DNA from: Pontibacter kalidii
GTDB taxonomy: Bacteria; Bacteroidota; Bacteroidia; Cytophagales; Hymenobacteraceae
Length of the DNA: 64,000 nucleotides
Reading direction: 5' to 3'
NCBI RefSeq assembly: GCF_026278245.1
Contig: NZ_CP111079.1
Location: 3,226,501-3,290,500 of the forward strand
Part shown: positions 26,907 to 34,532 of the stretch, in pieces
Layout of the letters: each line of letters opens with the position of its first letter
Position numbering within the stretch: position 1 is the stretch's first letter
Made by a program: the position numbers and the translations under genes
Notes under the pieces: model-generated
The model's database searches: none
Told to the model about the DNA's origin: nothing
Seen by the model: the letters and a program-made list of their open reading frames with translations, nothing else

Positions 26907-27479
26907 ATGAAGAAGAGTTTGTATGAGACGGATGAGGCGGTGATCGAAGGCATCCGGCGCAGCGACGAGAGAGCGCTGGCTTACCTGTACAAACTATACT
27001 TCCCGATGATCTCTCACTTTATTTTGAGCAACAGCGGAACCGATGACGAGGCCAAGGACATTTACCAGGAAGGCGTTATCGTGTTCTATGAGAAGATACG
27101 GGACAATAGCCTGGAACTGACCTGCCAGATCAAGACCTACCTGTATTCGGTATGCCGAAGGCTCTGGCTGAAGCGCCTGGCGGAGAAAGGCCGCTATGCC
27201 ACCAAACTCGACGAGACCGACAACTTCGTGCCCGTGGAGGAGGACACCCAGCGCCATGAGGAGCAGGAAAGGCAGTTCGGAGTGATGGGCGATGCCCTGG
27301 AGCAGCTCGGGGAGCCGTGCCGCAGCCTGATTGAGGACTATTATATACGCATGCAGAACATGCAGGACATTACCGATAAGTTTGGCTACACCAACACCGA
27401 TACAGCCAAGAACCAGAAGTATAAATGCCTGCAGCGCCTGAAGAAGATATTTTTTGCTACCTATAAACCTGAAGTATAA
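26907..27479 (+). CDS. ECF-type RNA polymerase sigma factor
   Basis: I start at ATG 26907 (MKKSLYETDEAVIEG) rather than at the TTG three codons earlier. The protein of about 190 residues has a sigma-70 region 2 (ALAYLYKLYFPMISHFIL, DEAKDIYQEGVIVFYEKI) and region 4 (PCRSLIEDYYIRMQNMQDIT, YTNTDTAKNQKYKCLQRL), with no regions 1 or 3, as in extracytoplasmic function sigma factors. The next gene starts 32 bases later and encodes a membrane-spanning anti-sigma-like protein fused to a protease, so both probably form one signalling unit. Confidence 0.9.
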   Translation: MKKSLYETDEAVIEGIRRSDERALAYLYKLYFPMISHFILSNSGTDDEAKDIYQEGVIVFYEKIRDNSLELTCQIKTYLYSVCRRLWLKRLAEKGRYATKLDETDNFVPVEEDTQRHEEQERQFGVMGDALEQLGEPCRSLIEDYYIRMQNMQDITDKFGYTNTDTAKNQKYKCLQRLKKIFFATYKPEV

Positions 27480-27511
27480 CCAGGTAAACACTTTTCTGGG
27501 AGAAGACTAAG

Positions 27512-28600
27512 ATGTTAGAGTACCGCGCATACGAAGAGATTGAACGCTACCTGAACGGCCAGATGACCGCTGAGGAGAAGGCTGGCTTTGAGGCCTTGCT
27601 GCGTGCTGATGTACGCTTGGCAGAGCAGGTACGTGAGCACCGGCAAATGCTGCAGGCCTTGAAAGGCTATGGCAAGCGCCAGCACCTGCGCCAGCAGCTT
27701 AACCTCCTCCACCATGAGATGGAGGCCGGACAGCAGGCCAACACCCCGAACCGCTGGAAAGTATACTGGAACCGCCAGAAGCAGACAATTGCCGTGGCCG
27801 CCAGTGTTTCCCTGCTCTCGGTGTTCGGCACGCTCTGGAGCGTGCAGCAGATGAAGGCGCCGGTAAAGCAACAGACAGCCCGTTATGTGGAGTTACGCCG
27901 TGAGGTGGAGCGCCTGAAAAAAGCCCAGACCGCCATCATAAATGGCATTAACGATGCCAGCAAGCCCGCGCCCCCGCGCCCAGCCACCTTTAGTGGCACC
28001 GGCTTCGCTATCTCCGCCGATGGGTATGTGGTGACCAGCTCGCACGTAGTAGAGGGCGCCGATTCTATCATGATCGAAAATAAGGCCGGCCTGAAGTATA
28101 AGGTGAGCGAAGTCTACCGCGATGAGATACACGACCTCTCTATACTGAAAATAGCAGACGAAAACTTTGAGGGCTTCGGCAAACTGCCTTATACCTTCAA
28201 GGATATTGAGAGCGAGCTGGGCGAGCGTGTGTTTACGCTGGGCTACCCGCGCGAGGACATCGTGTTTGGCGAAGGCTCACTGAGCTCTGCCTCCGGCTTT
28301 GAGGGCGATACAACAGCCTACCAGATCTCCATTCCGCTTAACCCCGGCAACAGCGGCGGTCCGCTGCTGGATGATAAGGGCAACCTGATCGGCGTGATCA
28401 GTGGCAAGCAGGCGGGGCAGGAAGGTGCGGCCTTCGCCATTAAATCAGCTTACCTGCTGCAGTTGATTGAGGAGCTGGCAAGCGCCGGCCAGGTGCAGCC
28501 AGTAGCGTTACCAAAAAATAATGCACTTTCCGCCCAAAGCAGGCCTCAGCAGCTGAAAAAACTAAAAGACTACATATTTATAGTGAAGGTGTATAATTAA
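27512..28600 (+). CDS. Membrane anti-sigma-like protein fused to HtrA-type serine protease
   Basis: Residues 1-85 resemble a cytoplasmic anti-sigma N-domain (IERYLNGQMTAEEKAGFEALLRAD, VREHRQMLQAL). A single transmembrane helix follows at about residues 93-108 (TIAVAASVSLLSVFGTLW). The exported part is trypsin-like: His in TSSHVVEG (near 176), Asp in HDLSILKI (near 208) and Ser in NPGNSGGPLL (near 280). No PDZ domain is seen, unlike DegP. The adjacent ECF sigma gene suggests the N-domain holds the sigma factor while the protease senses or cuts envelope proteins, perhaps itself. That circuit is inference; the domain order is seen directly. Confidence 0.85.
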   Translation: MLEYRAYEEIERYLNGQMTAEEKAGFEALLRADVRLAEQVREHRQMLQALKGYGKRQHLRQQLNLLHHEMEAGQQANTPNRWKVYWNRQKQTIAVAASVSLLSVFGTLWSVQQMKAPVKQQTARYVELRREVERLKKAQTAIINGINDASKPAPPRPATFSGTGFAISADGYVVTSSHVVEGADSIMIENKAGLKYKVSEVYRDEIHDLSILKIADENFEGFGKLPYTFKDIESELGERVFTLGYPREDIVFGEGSLSSASGFEGDTTAYQISIPLNPGNSGGPLLDDKGNLIGVISGKQAGQEGAAFAIKSAYLLQLIEELASAGQVQPVALPKNNALSAQSRPQQLKKLKDYIFIVKVYN

Positions 28601-28763
28601 TTAGTAAGAGGCTATAACCCTCTGGTTCAGTTGCACTCTAACTAAGTATAGGGGTATAAAAATAAACGCCTAACCTCAACATTTTCAGCGCTTATCAGTT
28701 ATATTATTATAGTTGGAATTATTACTCATTTTGATGAGCAACTATTTTAAAATCTGAAAAGCT

Positions 28764-29489
28764 ATGAAAAAGAGAACGATTATACCGATGGCTCTTGCTG
28801 CCACCATGCTATTTGGCTTTGGCTGCGCGAGCTCTAATGACGCAACGAACGACACTACCGCTATGGACGATGACATGACCATGAGTGAGACACAGACCAT
28901 GGCCGGCGATGACCCTGAGACAGTAGTAGTGGAAGAGTCTGTAGTGGCAGTAACCCCTGTAGCCACTCTTGATGTCACTACCCTGGTGATGGAGAACACA
29001 ACTGAGATCGACCAGATGTTCGAGAGCGTGGAGGACACTGAGCAGTACGATGCCCTTGAGTTGGCAAGAATGGAGCCGAACCTTTCTACCTTTGTAACAC
29101 TGGTAGAGCAGTCAGGCATTAATAACGACCTGGATCGCTTAGAGGAGTTCACCCTGCTTGCCCCAACGAACGAGGCCTTCGCCAAGCTACCGAAGGAGAA
29201 GCTGGAGGCGCTTGTGCTCTCTGAGAACCAGGCCCTTCTAAAAGCCATACTGCAGGCCCACATATTACCAAACGAGGTTTCATCGCTGCAGTTCCAGAAC
29301 AACACCCAAATTGAGGTAGGCGAGGATTCATACCTTCCGGTTGAGGTAGGCGTGAATAACACCAACATCCGTGTCGGTGGCGCGCAGCTGGTGAAAACCA
29401 ACATAGAAGCCTCTAACGGCATGATCCACGTGATCGACAGCGTTATACTTCCCAAAGACGCACAGGACGACTCCCCTATCGGGTACTAA
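28764..29489 (+). CDS. Fasciclin-domain lipoprotein (copy 1 of 3)
   Basis: The 241-residue protein has a lipoprotein signal (GFGCASS, Cys near residue 22), a Thr/Asp/Met-rich linker and one fasciclin (FAS1) domain. The domain shows FVTLVEQSGI, the H1-like FTLLAPTNEAFAKLPKEKLEAL, ILQAHILP and the C-terminal IEASNGMIHVIDSVILP. FAS1 domains mediate adhesion or matrix contacts on the cell surface. An intrinsic terminator follows. Two more fasciclin lipoprotein genes come directly after. Confidence 0.92.
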   Translation: MKKRTIIPMALAATMLFGFGCASSNDATNDTTAMDDDMTMSETQTMAGDDPETVVVEESVVAVTPVATLDVTTLVMENTTEIDQMFESVEDTEQYDALELARMEPNLSTFVTLVEQSGINNDLDRLEEFTLLAPTNEAFAKLPKEKLEALVLSENQALLKAILQAHILPNEVSSLQFQNNTQIEVGEDSYLPVEVGVNNTNIRVGGAQLVKTNIEASNGMIHVIDSVILPKDAQDDSPIGY

Positions 29490-29515
29490 CGCTGCTTTGG
29501 CGTAATAACCACACC

Positions 29516-29547
29516 GAAGGCTCTCTTATACGTATAAGGGAGCCTTC
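29516..29547 (+). terminator. Terminator after fasciclin gene 1
   Basis: A 16-bp stem with one mismatch (GAAGGCTCTCTTATAC against GTATAAGGGAGCCTTC, essentially no loop) is followed by TCTATTTATA. It separates the first two fasciclin genes. Confidence 0.65.
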
Positions 29548-29615
29548 TCTATTTATAGGCATCGCGTGCATAAAAAACCTTGCGTGCATGCCTCACCCTC
29601 AAAAGAGCATCAACC

Positions 29616-30251
29616 ATGAAAAGTACCTTTCTGCACCACCTGGCAGTTATTACCCTAACGGCAACAAGCCTTACTGGCTGCGCTCCTACCGCAAGTACAG
29701 ACAGTGCGGTCGCCGTCACCCAGACCGAGACCATGGGCGGCCAGGCGGCAGCGGAGGCTGAGCCGGACACAACGGAGATTGACTATAGCCGGATGTTCGC
29801 TGAGGTGGGGAACACGGCACAGTACACGTTGGCCGAACTGGCGGCAATGGATCCGAACCTCTCCACCTTCTCCACCCTGCTGGACCAGGCAGAGCTGACC
29901 GATGCGCTGATGGCGGAGAAAAGCCTGACGTTGCTTGCCCCCACGAACCAGGCATTCTCCAGCTGGCCCCAGGACTCGGTTAACATGCTGATGAAGCCAG
30001 AGCACAAGGCCCGGCTGATCAGGCTGCTGCAGGCCCACTTGCTATTGCGGGAAACCAGCTCCCTAGGCCTGAGCAACAATCAGAGTATAGAAACGAGCGG
30101 TGGCGAATACATCACTGTTAGCACAGATGATCATACGGTTACCGTTGGCGAGGCAACTATCGTACGGCCAGACATCAGGGCATCGAACGGCGTGCTGCAC
30201 GTAGTGGACAAGGTGCTCCGTACCGCCGAAGGTGTTAGGGCAGATCAATAG
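29616..30251 (+). CDS. Fasciclin-domain lipoprotein (copy 2 of 3)
   Basis: ATG 29616 gives a proper lipoprotein signal (LTATSLTGC), unlike the upstream TTG. The 211-residue protein has the same build as the first copy: linker, then FAS1 with FSTLLDQAELTD, LTLLAPTNQAFSSWP, LLQAHLLLRETSS and IRASNGVLHVVDKVL. The region before the domain (YSRMFAEVGNTAQYTLAELAAMDPN) also resembles copy 1 (MFESVEDTEQYDALELARMEPN), so copies 1 and 2 are closer to each other than to copy 3. Confidence 0.9.
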   Translation: MKSTFLHHLAVITLTATSLTGCAPTASTDSAVAVTQTETMGGQAAAEAEPDTTEIDYSRMFAEVGNTAQYTLAELAAMDPNLSTFSTLLDQAELTDALMAEKSLTLLAPTNQAFSSWPQDSVNMLMKPEHKARLIRLLQAHLLLRETSSLGLSNNQSIETSGGEYITVSTDDHTVTVGEATIVRPDIRASNGVLHVVDKVLRTAEGVRADQ

Positions 30252-30328
30252 CACATGCCCGCCTGCCTAACCTTCTTAACATTTTGCCGCTGCATCGGGT
30301 AAAAGAGATGAACCAACTTGTATAGAAC

Positions 30329-31003
30329 ATGAGAACACTTAAGATATTTGCAGCCCTCCTGGCCGCCTCCTTCGGCACTTTGGGCTGTGCCAGTACCGAT
30401 ACTTCTGCCACCATGGATAGCACCGTGAGCGCCGGAGGCAACACCGTAGACTCACCTGTGGAGGAGCAGGCTGTAAGGGATAACACCTCCGGGTCACAGG
30501 CCCCTATGGACCCAGACACAGACATGTCGGTGGAAGGCAACCCCAAAGATGTCGTTTCGGCCGATAATCCGATTGGCCGCCGGCCAAGTATTGTAGCACT
30601 GGCACAGCAGACACCCGAGTTGTCTACCTTCCTGGAACTGATAAAGGCAGCCGACATGGTCACCATACTGGAGAGCCCCGCCCCCTACACGGTGTTTGCC
30701 CCTACCAATGCTGCCTTTGATGCCTTGCCAGCCGGTACGGTAGAAGTCCTTAAACAGCCAGGCAACCAACTTGAACTGCAAAGAATCATACAGTCGCACG
30801 TACTACCGAACCGCATCACCACAGATGAGATGCAGGACAATATGCCTATGATGACAGCTTATGGCGAAGAGGTGATCGCCACCCGGAACGGCGGCACGCT
30901 TAAGGTAGGGAACGCCACAGTTCTAAAATCAGATATTCAAGCCTCCAACGGCATTGTACACATTGTGGATAAGGTACTTGCCCCACCTGCAGAACAAGAG
31001 TAG
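30329..31003 (+). CDS. Fasciclin-domain lipoprotein (copy 3 of 3)
   Basis: The 224-residue protein has a lipoprotein signal (GTLGCAST), a Ser/Thr/Asp-rich linker and a FAS1 domain in its second half (FLELIKAADMVTILESPAPYTVFAPTNAAFDALP, IIQSHVLPNRIT, IQASNGIVHIVDKVL). The APYTVFAPTNAAF version is nearer to the general bacterial FAS1 consensus than in copies 1 and 2. The gene lies 77 bases after copy 2. Confidence 0.92.
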   Translation: MRTLKIFAALLAASFGTLGCASTDTSATMDSTVSAGGNTVDSPVEEQAVRDNTSGSQAPMDPDTDMSVEGNPKDVVSADNPIGRRPSIVALAQQTPELSTFLELIKAADMVTILESPAPYTVFAPTNAAFDALPAGTVEVLKQPGNQLELQRIIQSHVLPNRITTDEMQDNMPMMTAYGEEVIATRNGGTLKVGNATVLKSDIQASNGIVHIVDKVLAPPAEQE

Positions 31004-31119
31004 CAAGCGACACTTCGTAACTATAGGCGGCCCTTACCCGTTAAGAATAACCACGCCGGCAAATGCATTTAAGTAGCTGCCGGCAATACTTGAACAAATA
31101 AACCAAAACTAAAAAAGCT

Positions 31120-31656
31120 ATGGTAGACAGAACTGATAAAGCGGGCATGATGACCGCAATGTTTAGAGACAGAGAGAGTGCAGAGCGCGCCTACGACGAA
31201 CTACGTGCACGCGGCTATGATAAAGACGAAATAAACGTGGTGATGTCCGAGGAGGGCAGAAAGCGCCACTTCTCAGGAGAGGACAAGGATGACACAACAG
31301 AGCTTGGTAACAAGTCGCTGGAGGGCACCGGTGCCGGATCGGCTATTGGTGGTACCCTGGGTGCTATTATAGGTGCCGTGGCAGCCATTGGTACCTCCGT
31401 GGCGATTCCGGGCCTTGGCCTGGTGGTGGCCGGTCCGTTGGCGGCTGGTCTGGCTGGCGCTGGTGCCGGCGGCCTGACAGGTGGCCTGATCGGTGCGTTG
31501 ATCGGAGCCGGTATACCTGAGGAGAGAGCCAAGGTATATGAGACTGGTGTAAAAGAGGGTAACATCGTGCTGGGCTTCAAGCCGCACAATCCGGAGGATG
31601 TTCGTTACTTTGAAACGCATTTCCAGAGCAACAGAGGAGAGCATATCTATTATTAA
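31120..31656 (+). CDS. Glycine-zipper general stress protein
   Basis: The first 50 residues match a general-stress/YflT-like flavin-free domain (MMTAMFRDRESAERAYDELRARGYDKDEINVVMS). A central stretch of about 75 residues is Gly/Ala-rich with GxxxG repeats, enough for two membrane-embedded helices or a glycine zipper. The C-terminal part is a short soluble segment (ERAKVYETGVKEGNIVLGF). Such proteins are induced by heat, salt or desiccation in other bacteria. It is transcribed alone, with a GC-rich terminator. Confidence 0.8.
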   Translation: MVDRTDKAGMMTAMFRDRESAERAYDELRARGYDKDEINVVMSEEGRKRHFSGEDKDDTTELGNKSLEGTGAGSAIGGTLGAIIGAVAAIGTSVAIPGLGLVVAGPLAAGLAGAGAGGLTGGLIGALIGAGIPEERAKVYETGVKEGNIVLGFKPHNPEDVRYFETHFQSNRGEHIYY

Positions 31657-31683
31657 CAGGTAACCGCACCTCACAAATAGTAA

Positions 31684-31720
31684 GCGCCGGGCGCTGCCAA
31701 GTACAGGCGGCGCCCGGCGC
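31684..31720 (+). terminator. GC-rich terminator after the stress protein gene
   Basis: GCGCCGGGCGC pairs perfectly with GCGCCCGGCGC over a 15-base loop, followed by TTTTGCGTTT. Confidence 0.7.
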
Positions 31721-32024
31721 TTTTGCGTTTCCTCCTCCCAGCACCACACACTATACACAACTTTACATATTTTATATGTATAATATTAATTACTTTTGAT
31801 AGTACAAAGTGGTTTGGCTTAAAGTATAAAATACCTACCATTGATGTAAATAGGAATTAAAAAAGTTTGTCTGGGCCTAAAAGTATACAATAAGGTCTAA
31901 GATTGTCGTTATAACACAAAATGTAAAAACCATGGCAGGCCTTACCCAAGGCTCGCCTCCTTACTTTCATAGAAGACTTAAAGCGAGTGCACACAGCTAC
32001 ACCCTATAAGCAGTAAGAACCCTT
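31721..32024. promoter_or_regulatory. AT-rich intergenic region with promoter-like element
   Basis: The gap between the stress gene and the response regulator is strikingly AT-rich from 31,750 to 31,930. TACTTTTG at 31791-31798 matches the -7 consensus on the plus strand. Two AAGTATA motifs follow (near 31,821 and 31,881). The distance to the next ATG would give a leader of more than 200 bases. I see no RNA fold that I can name. Confidence 0.4.
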
Positions 32025-32456
32025 ATGTATAAGTTACAACACATTCTTATTATAGATGATGACCAGATCAACAGTCTATTCTCTCAGATCATATTAGAGG
32101 ATGCCGATGTGAGCAGCCTGGTATCTACCTGCCAAAGCGTTCCGGAGGCGCTCGACTTCCTGCGGGCTGCCGAAACCATGGAGGAAACCGCCTTTCCCGA
32201 CCTCATCCTGCTCGACATTAGCATGCCCTCTATGGACGGCTTCGATTTCCTGGACCGCTACTATGCCTTGGGGTACAACGAGCGGCACAAGACGTTTATC
32301 TCCATGTTCACCTCCTACGACGAGCAGGACCACCTGCAGCGCGCGCGCAAGTATGAGGTGGTGGTAGGGTTTATCACCAAGCCGCTGTCTCTCCCGACAC
32401 TTCACAATATACTTGCGCTCCAGGACAGCACCCGCGCAGAAAACAATTTGCCATAG
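32025..32456 (+). CDS. Stand-alone response regulator receiver protein
   Basis: The 143-residue protein is a single REC domain: acidic pair in IIDDDQ near residues 9-14, the phosphoacceptor Asp in LILLDISMPSMDGFDFL (near 64), Thr/Ser near MFTSY, and Lys in ITKPLS. There is no output domain, so it probably passes phosphate or binds a partner protein. No histidine kinase is adjacent. Bacteroidota genomes contain many such single-domain regulators. Confidence 0.9.
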   Translation: MYKLQHILIIDDDQINSLFSQIILEDADVSSLVSTCQSVPEALDFLRAAETMEETAFPDLILLDISMPSMDGFDFLDRYYALGYNERHKTFISMFTSYDEQDHLQRARKYEVVVGFITKPLSLPTLHNILALQDSTRAENNLP

Positions 32457-32505
32457 TTTCGTATGCAGTAGGGTATAACAATATCATATCCTAACATAAA
32501 GAACT

Positions 32506-33111
32506 ATGAGAAACACATGGATAGCCATCTGGTGCGCGGCAGGCGCCTTCCTGTTTGCCTCCTGCGACTCCGGATCTGGCGAAGAGACCACCACCGCCGA
32601 AACCACCTCCCAGACAGCCACGGTAGCCGGCACCGACTCCACCCTTACTGAAGACAAGCAGGAGCTGATGCAGTTTGCGGCCCGCAACAACATACTGCAG
32701 GTAGAACTCGGCAAGTTGGCAGCCGCACAGGGCGCCTCAGACGCCGTGAAGACCTATGGCCAGAACCTGGTAGACTGGTATACAACCAAGCAGGAGGAGT
32801 TACGGGAGCTTTCGCAGCAGTACGGCGTCAGCCTGCCACAGCAGCTGGAGGAGGAGGGCAAGGAGCACCTGACCGAGCTACGCGAGGCGGAGAACTTTAA
32901 CGAGGAGTACTGGGAACAGCTGACGGAGGCGCAGCAAGAGGCCATTGATAAGTTCGACGACGGTCTGAAAGACATAGAGGAGGCGGATGCCACCGCATTT
33001 TCGGTGTGGGCCCGCAACACCCTGAAGGAGCTGCAGGCGCAGTACGAGCAGGCCAAGGGCCAGGAAGTAGAGCTTAAGCGCAGTGACACAGGCCTGAACC
33101 TTGACAACTAA
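32506..33111 (+). CDS. DUF4142 lipoprotein
   Basis: The 201-residue protein has a signal peptide with lipobox (FLFASC) and a Thr/Ser/Glu linker, then a helical DUF4142 domain (FAARNNILQVELGKLAAAQGASDAVKTYGQNLV, then a long Glu/Gln-rich helix pair). DUF4142 resembles ferritin-like four-helix bundles and is frequent among stress-related exported proteins. It is followed by an exceptionally long perfect hairpin. Confidence 0.88.
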   Translation: MRNTWIAIWCAAGAFLFASCDSGSGEETTTAETTSQTATVAGTDSTLTEDKQELMQFAARNNILQVELGKLAAAQGASDAVKTYGQNLVDWYTTKQEELRELSQQYGVSLPQQLEEEGKEHLTELREAENFNEEYWEQLTEAQQEAIDKFDDGLKDIEEADATAFSVWARNTLKELQAQYEQAKGQEVELKRSDTGLNLDN

Positions 33112-33130
33112 GGATACGTCCGTATTTATA

Positions 33131-33185
33131 AAGTATAAAAGGCATGGAGGCCGGGGATTCCCCGGCCTCCATGCCTTTTATACTT
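33131..33185. terminator. 26-bp perfect hairpin with AAGTATAA ends
   Basis: A perfect 26-bp stem with a 3-base loop runs from 33131 to 33185. Both ends are the AAGTATAA/TTATACTT motif and the core is GGCATGGAGGCCGGGG. It lies between the converging DUF4142 and esterase genes and should terminate both. Confidence 0.85.
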
Positions 33186-33186
33186 T

Positions 33187-33738
33187 TCACAGTACCTCTT
33201 TCAGTTTGCCCCAGGTGTGCTGTGCCAGCAGTTTCTGCCCTTCCGCGTTCGGGTGTACCCCGTCGGGCAGGTTCAGGAGGCGGTTGCCGGCCACACCCTC
33301 CAACAGAAAGGGGATAAAGTGGGTATTATTCTGTAGCGCCAGCTCCCTGAACAGCTTCCGGAACTCCGCGGCATAGCGCCCCGGCACGATATCCGGAATC
33401 TCCATCCCTGAAAGGATGATCTTTACCTCCGGGTACTTTTGGCGCACTTTGTTGATGATCTCCTGCAGGTTCTGGCTGGTTTCGCGGGCAGGTATACCGC
33501 GCAGGCCGTCGTTGGCACCAAGTGCAAGTATAAAAACTGCGATGGGCTCGTGCAGCCAGCGGTCTATGCGGTGCACGCCGCTGGCGGTGGTATCGCCGCT
33601 CAGGCCGCCATTTAAAACTCTATAGCCCGTGTACCCCTCCTGTTGCAGCTGCTCCTGCAGCAAGCTGGGGTATGCTTTCGCAGCAGGTAAGCCGTAGCCA
33701 GCTGTCAGGCTGTCTCCGAATATAAGTATGTTCTTCAT
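33187..33738 (-). CDS. TesA-like arylesterase/lysophospholipase (SGNH hydrolase)
   Basis: ATG 33738 gives MKNILIFGDSLTAGYGL, with the nucleophilic Ser in the GDSL block at the start of the protein; the longer upstream frame has no support. The oxyanion residues (GGLSGDTT, LGANDGL) and the C-terminal DGVHPNAEGQ (Asp and His) complete the SGNH set. The 183 residues match the TesA family without a signal peptide, so it may be cytoplasmic. It likely cleaves acyl esters or thioesters. Confidence 0.9.
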   Translation of the reverse strand: MKNILIFGDSLTAGYGLPAAKAYPSLLQEQLQQEGYTGYRVLNGGLSGDTTASGVHRIDRWLHEPIAVFILALGANDGLRGIPARETSQNLQEIINKVRQKYPEVKIILSGMEIPDIVPGRYAAEFRKLFRELALQNNTHFIPFLLEGVAGNRLLNLPDGVHPNAEGQKLLAQHTWGKLKEVL

Positions 33739-33790
33739 GTAATAGCTGATTCTGTGTCTGCAAAATGTGGCAATTTCCCTGCCACACTTG

Positions 33791-33837
33791 CTAAAACAAA
33801 AAGGGTTGCCATTAGTTGGCAACCCTTTTTGTTTTAG
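33791..33837 (-). terminator. 20-bp perfect terminator after the DUF2383 gene
   Basis: A perfect 20-bp stem with a 7-base loop; each arm holds a run of A or T next to GGGTTGCC/GGCAACCC. It ends the leftward DUF2383 transcript before the esterase gene. Confidence 0.85.
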
Positions 33838-33850
33838 TTGATTTATACTC

Positions 33851-34303
33851 CTAGTCGGCTGATTTTTCCATCTGGCGCAGGCGCTCGCAGGTGGCCAGGG
33901 AGGCTTGTTTCTGCTTCTCCACCATCTGTACTACATTCTGCGGAAGCTCCGCCCTGTGGTCCAGGGCATCGTTATAGGCTTTCTGGGCCCACTCCTCGCC
34001 CGTAATGTTGGACTTGATCACTTCCTCCTCATCGTTGCCGGCTACCGTGTTCTTCACATCCATCCAGCCACGGTAGAGCTTCCCCTTCGCGGTGGTGTTG
34101 GTTTGTGTATTGCCGCCCATCTGGCTGATGGTACTGTTGATCTCGCTGGAGAACTGGCGGCTCTGGTTCATCAGGTCCTTGTAGTAAGACTGGTGCGCCG
34201 GATCTTTCGTGATCTCGGCGGCATGCTTATAGCCCTCAATTCTATCGTTTACAAACTGATTAAGTTCCTGTAAAACATCAATGGTTCTTTCGTTGTTATT
34301 CAT
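33851..34303 (-). CDS. DUF2383 four-helix-bundle protein (PA2169 family)
   Basis: The 150-residue soluble protein fits the PA2169/DUF2383 family: four amphipathic helices (VLQELNQFVNDRIEGYKHAAE, HQSYYKDLMNQSRQFSSEI, EEWAQKAYNDALDH, VVQMVEKQKQASLATCERLR). The family is ferritin-like in fold and common near stress genes; the function is unknown. An AAGTATAA-type motif lies just before the gene. Confidence 0.85.
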   Translation of the reverse strand: MNNNERTIDVLQELNQFVNDRIEGYKHAAEITKDPAHQSYYKDLMNQSRQFSSEINSTISQMGGNTQTNTTAKGKLYRGWMDVKNTVAGNDEEEVIKSNITGEEWAQKAYNDALDHRAELPQNVVQMVEKQKQASLATCERLRQMEKSAD

Positions 34304-34532
34304 AGCTGTTACGTTTTGGTTTATACTTACGGAAACGAAAAAAGCCGTCCATCAGTTATAATATCAGCCGCCGCACCACGTATGGTACTTTAAGGTGGCC
34401 TCTGTTGTGGGATGTAGCCTTGCGTAGCTATGATAAAAAGTTTTTTTCACCTACATTACATGCTTAACCATGCCAAAGCGCGTAAGCGGCATCACTTTTG
34501 CAATCTAACCTGTAGTTCAACGTAATAAATAG

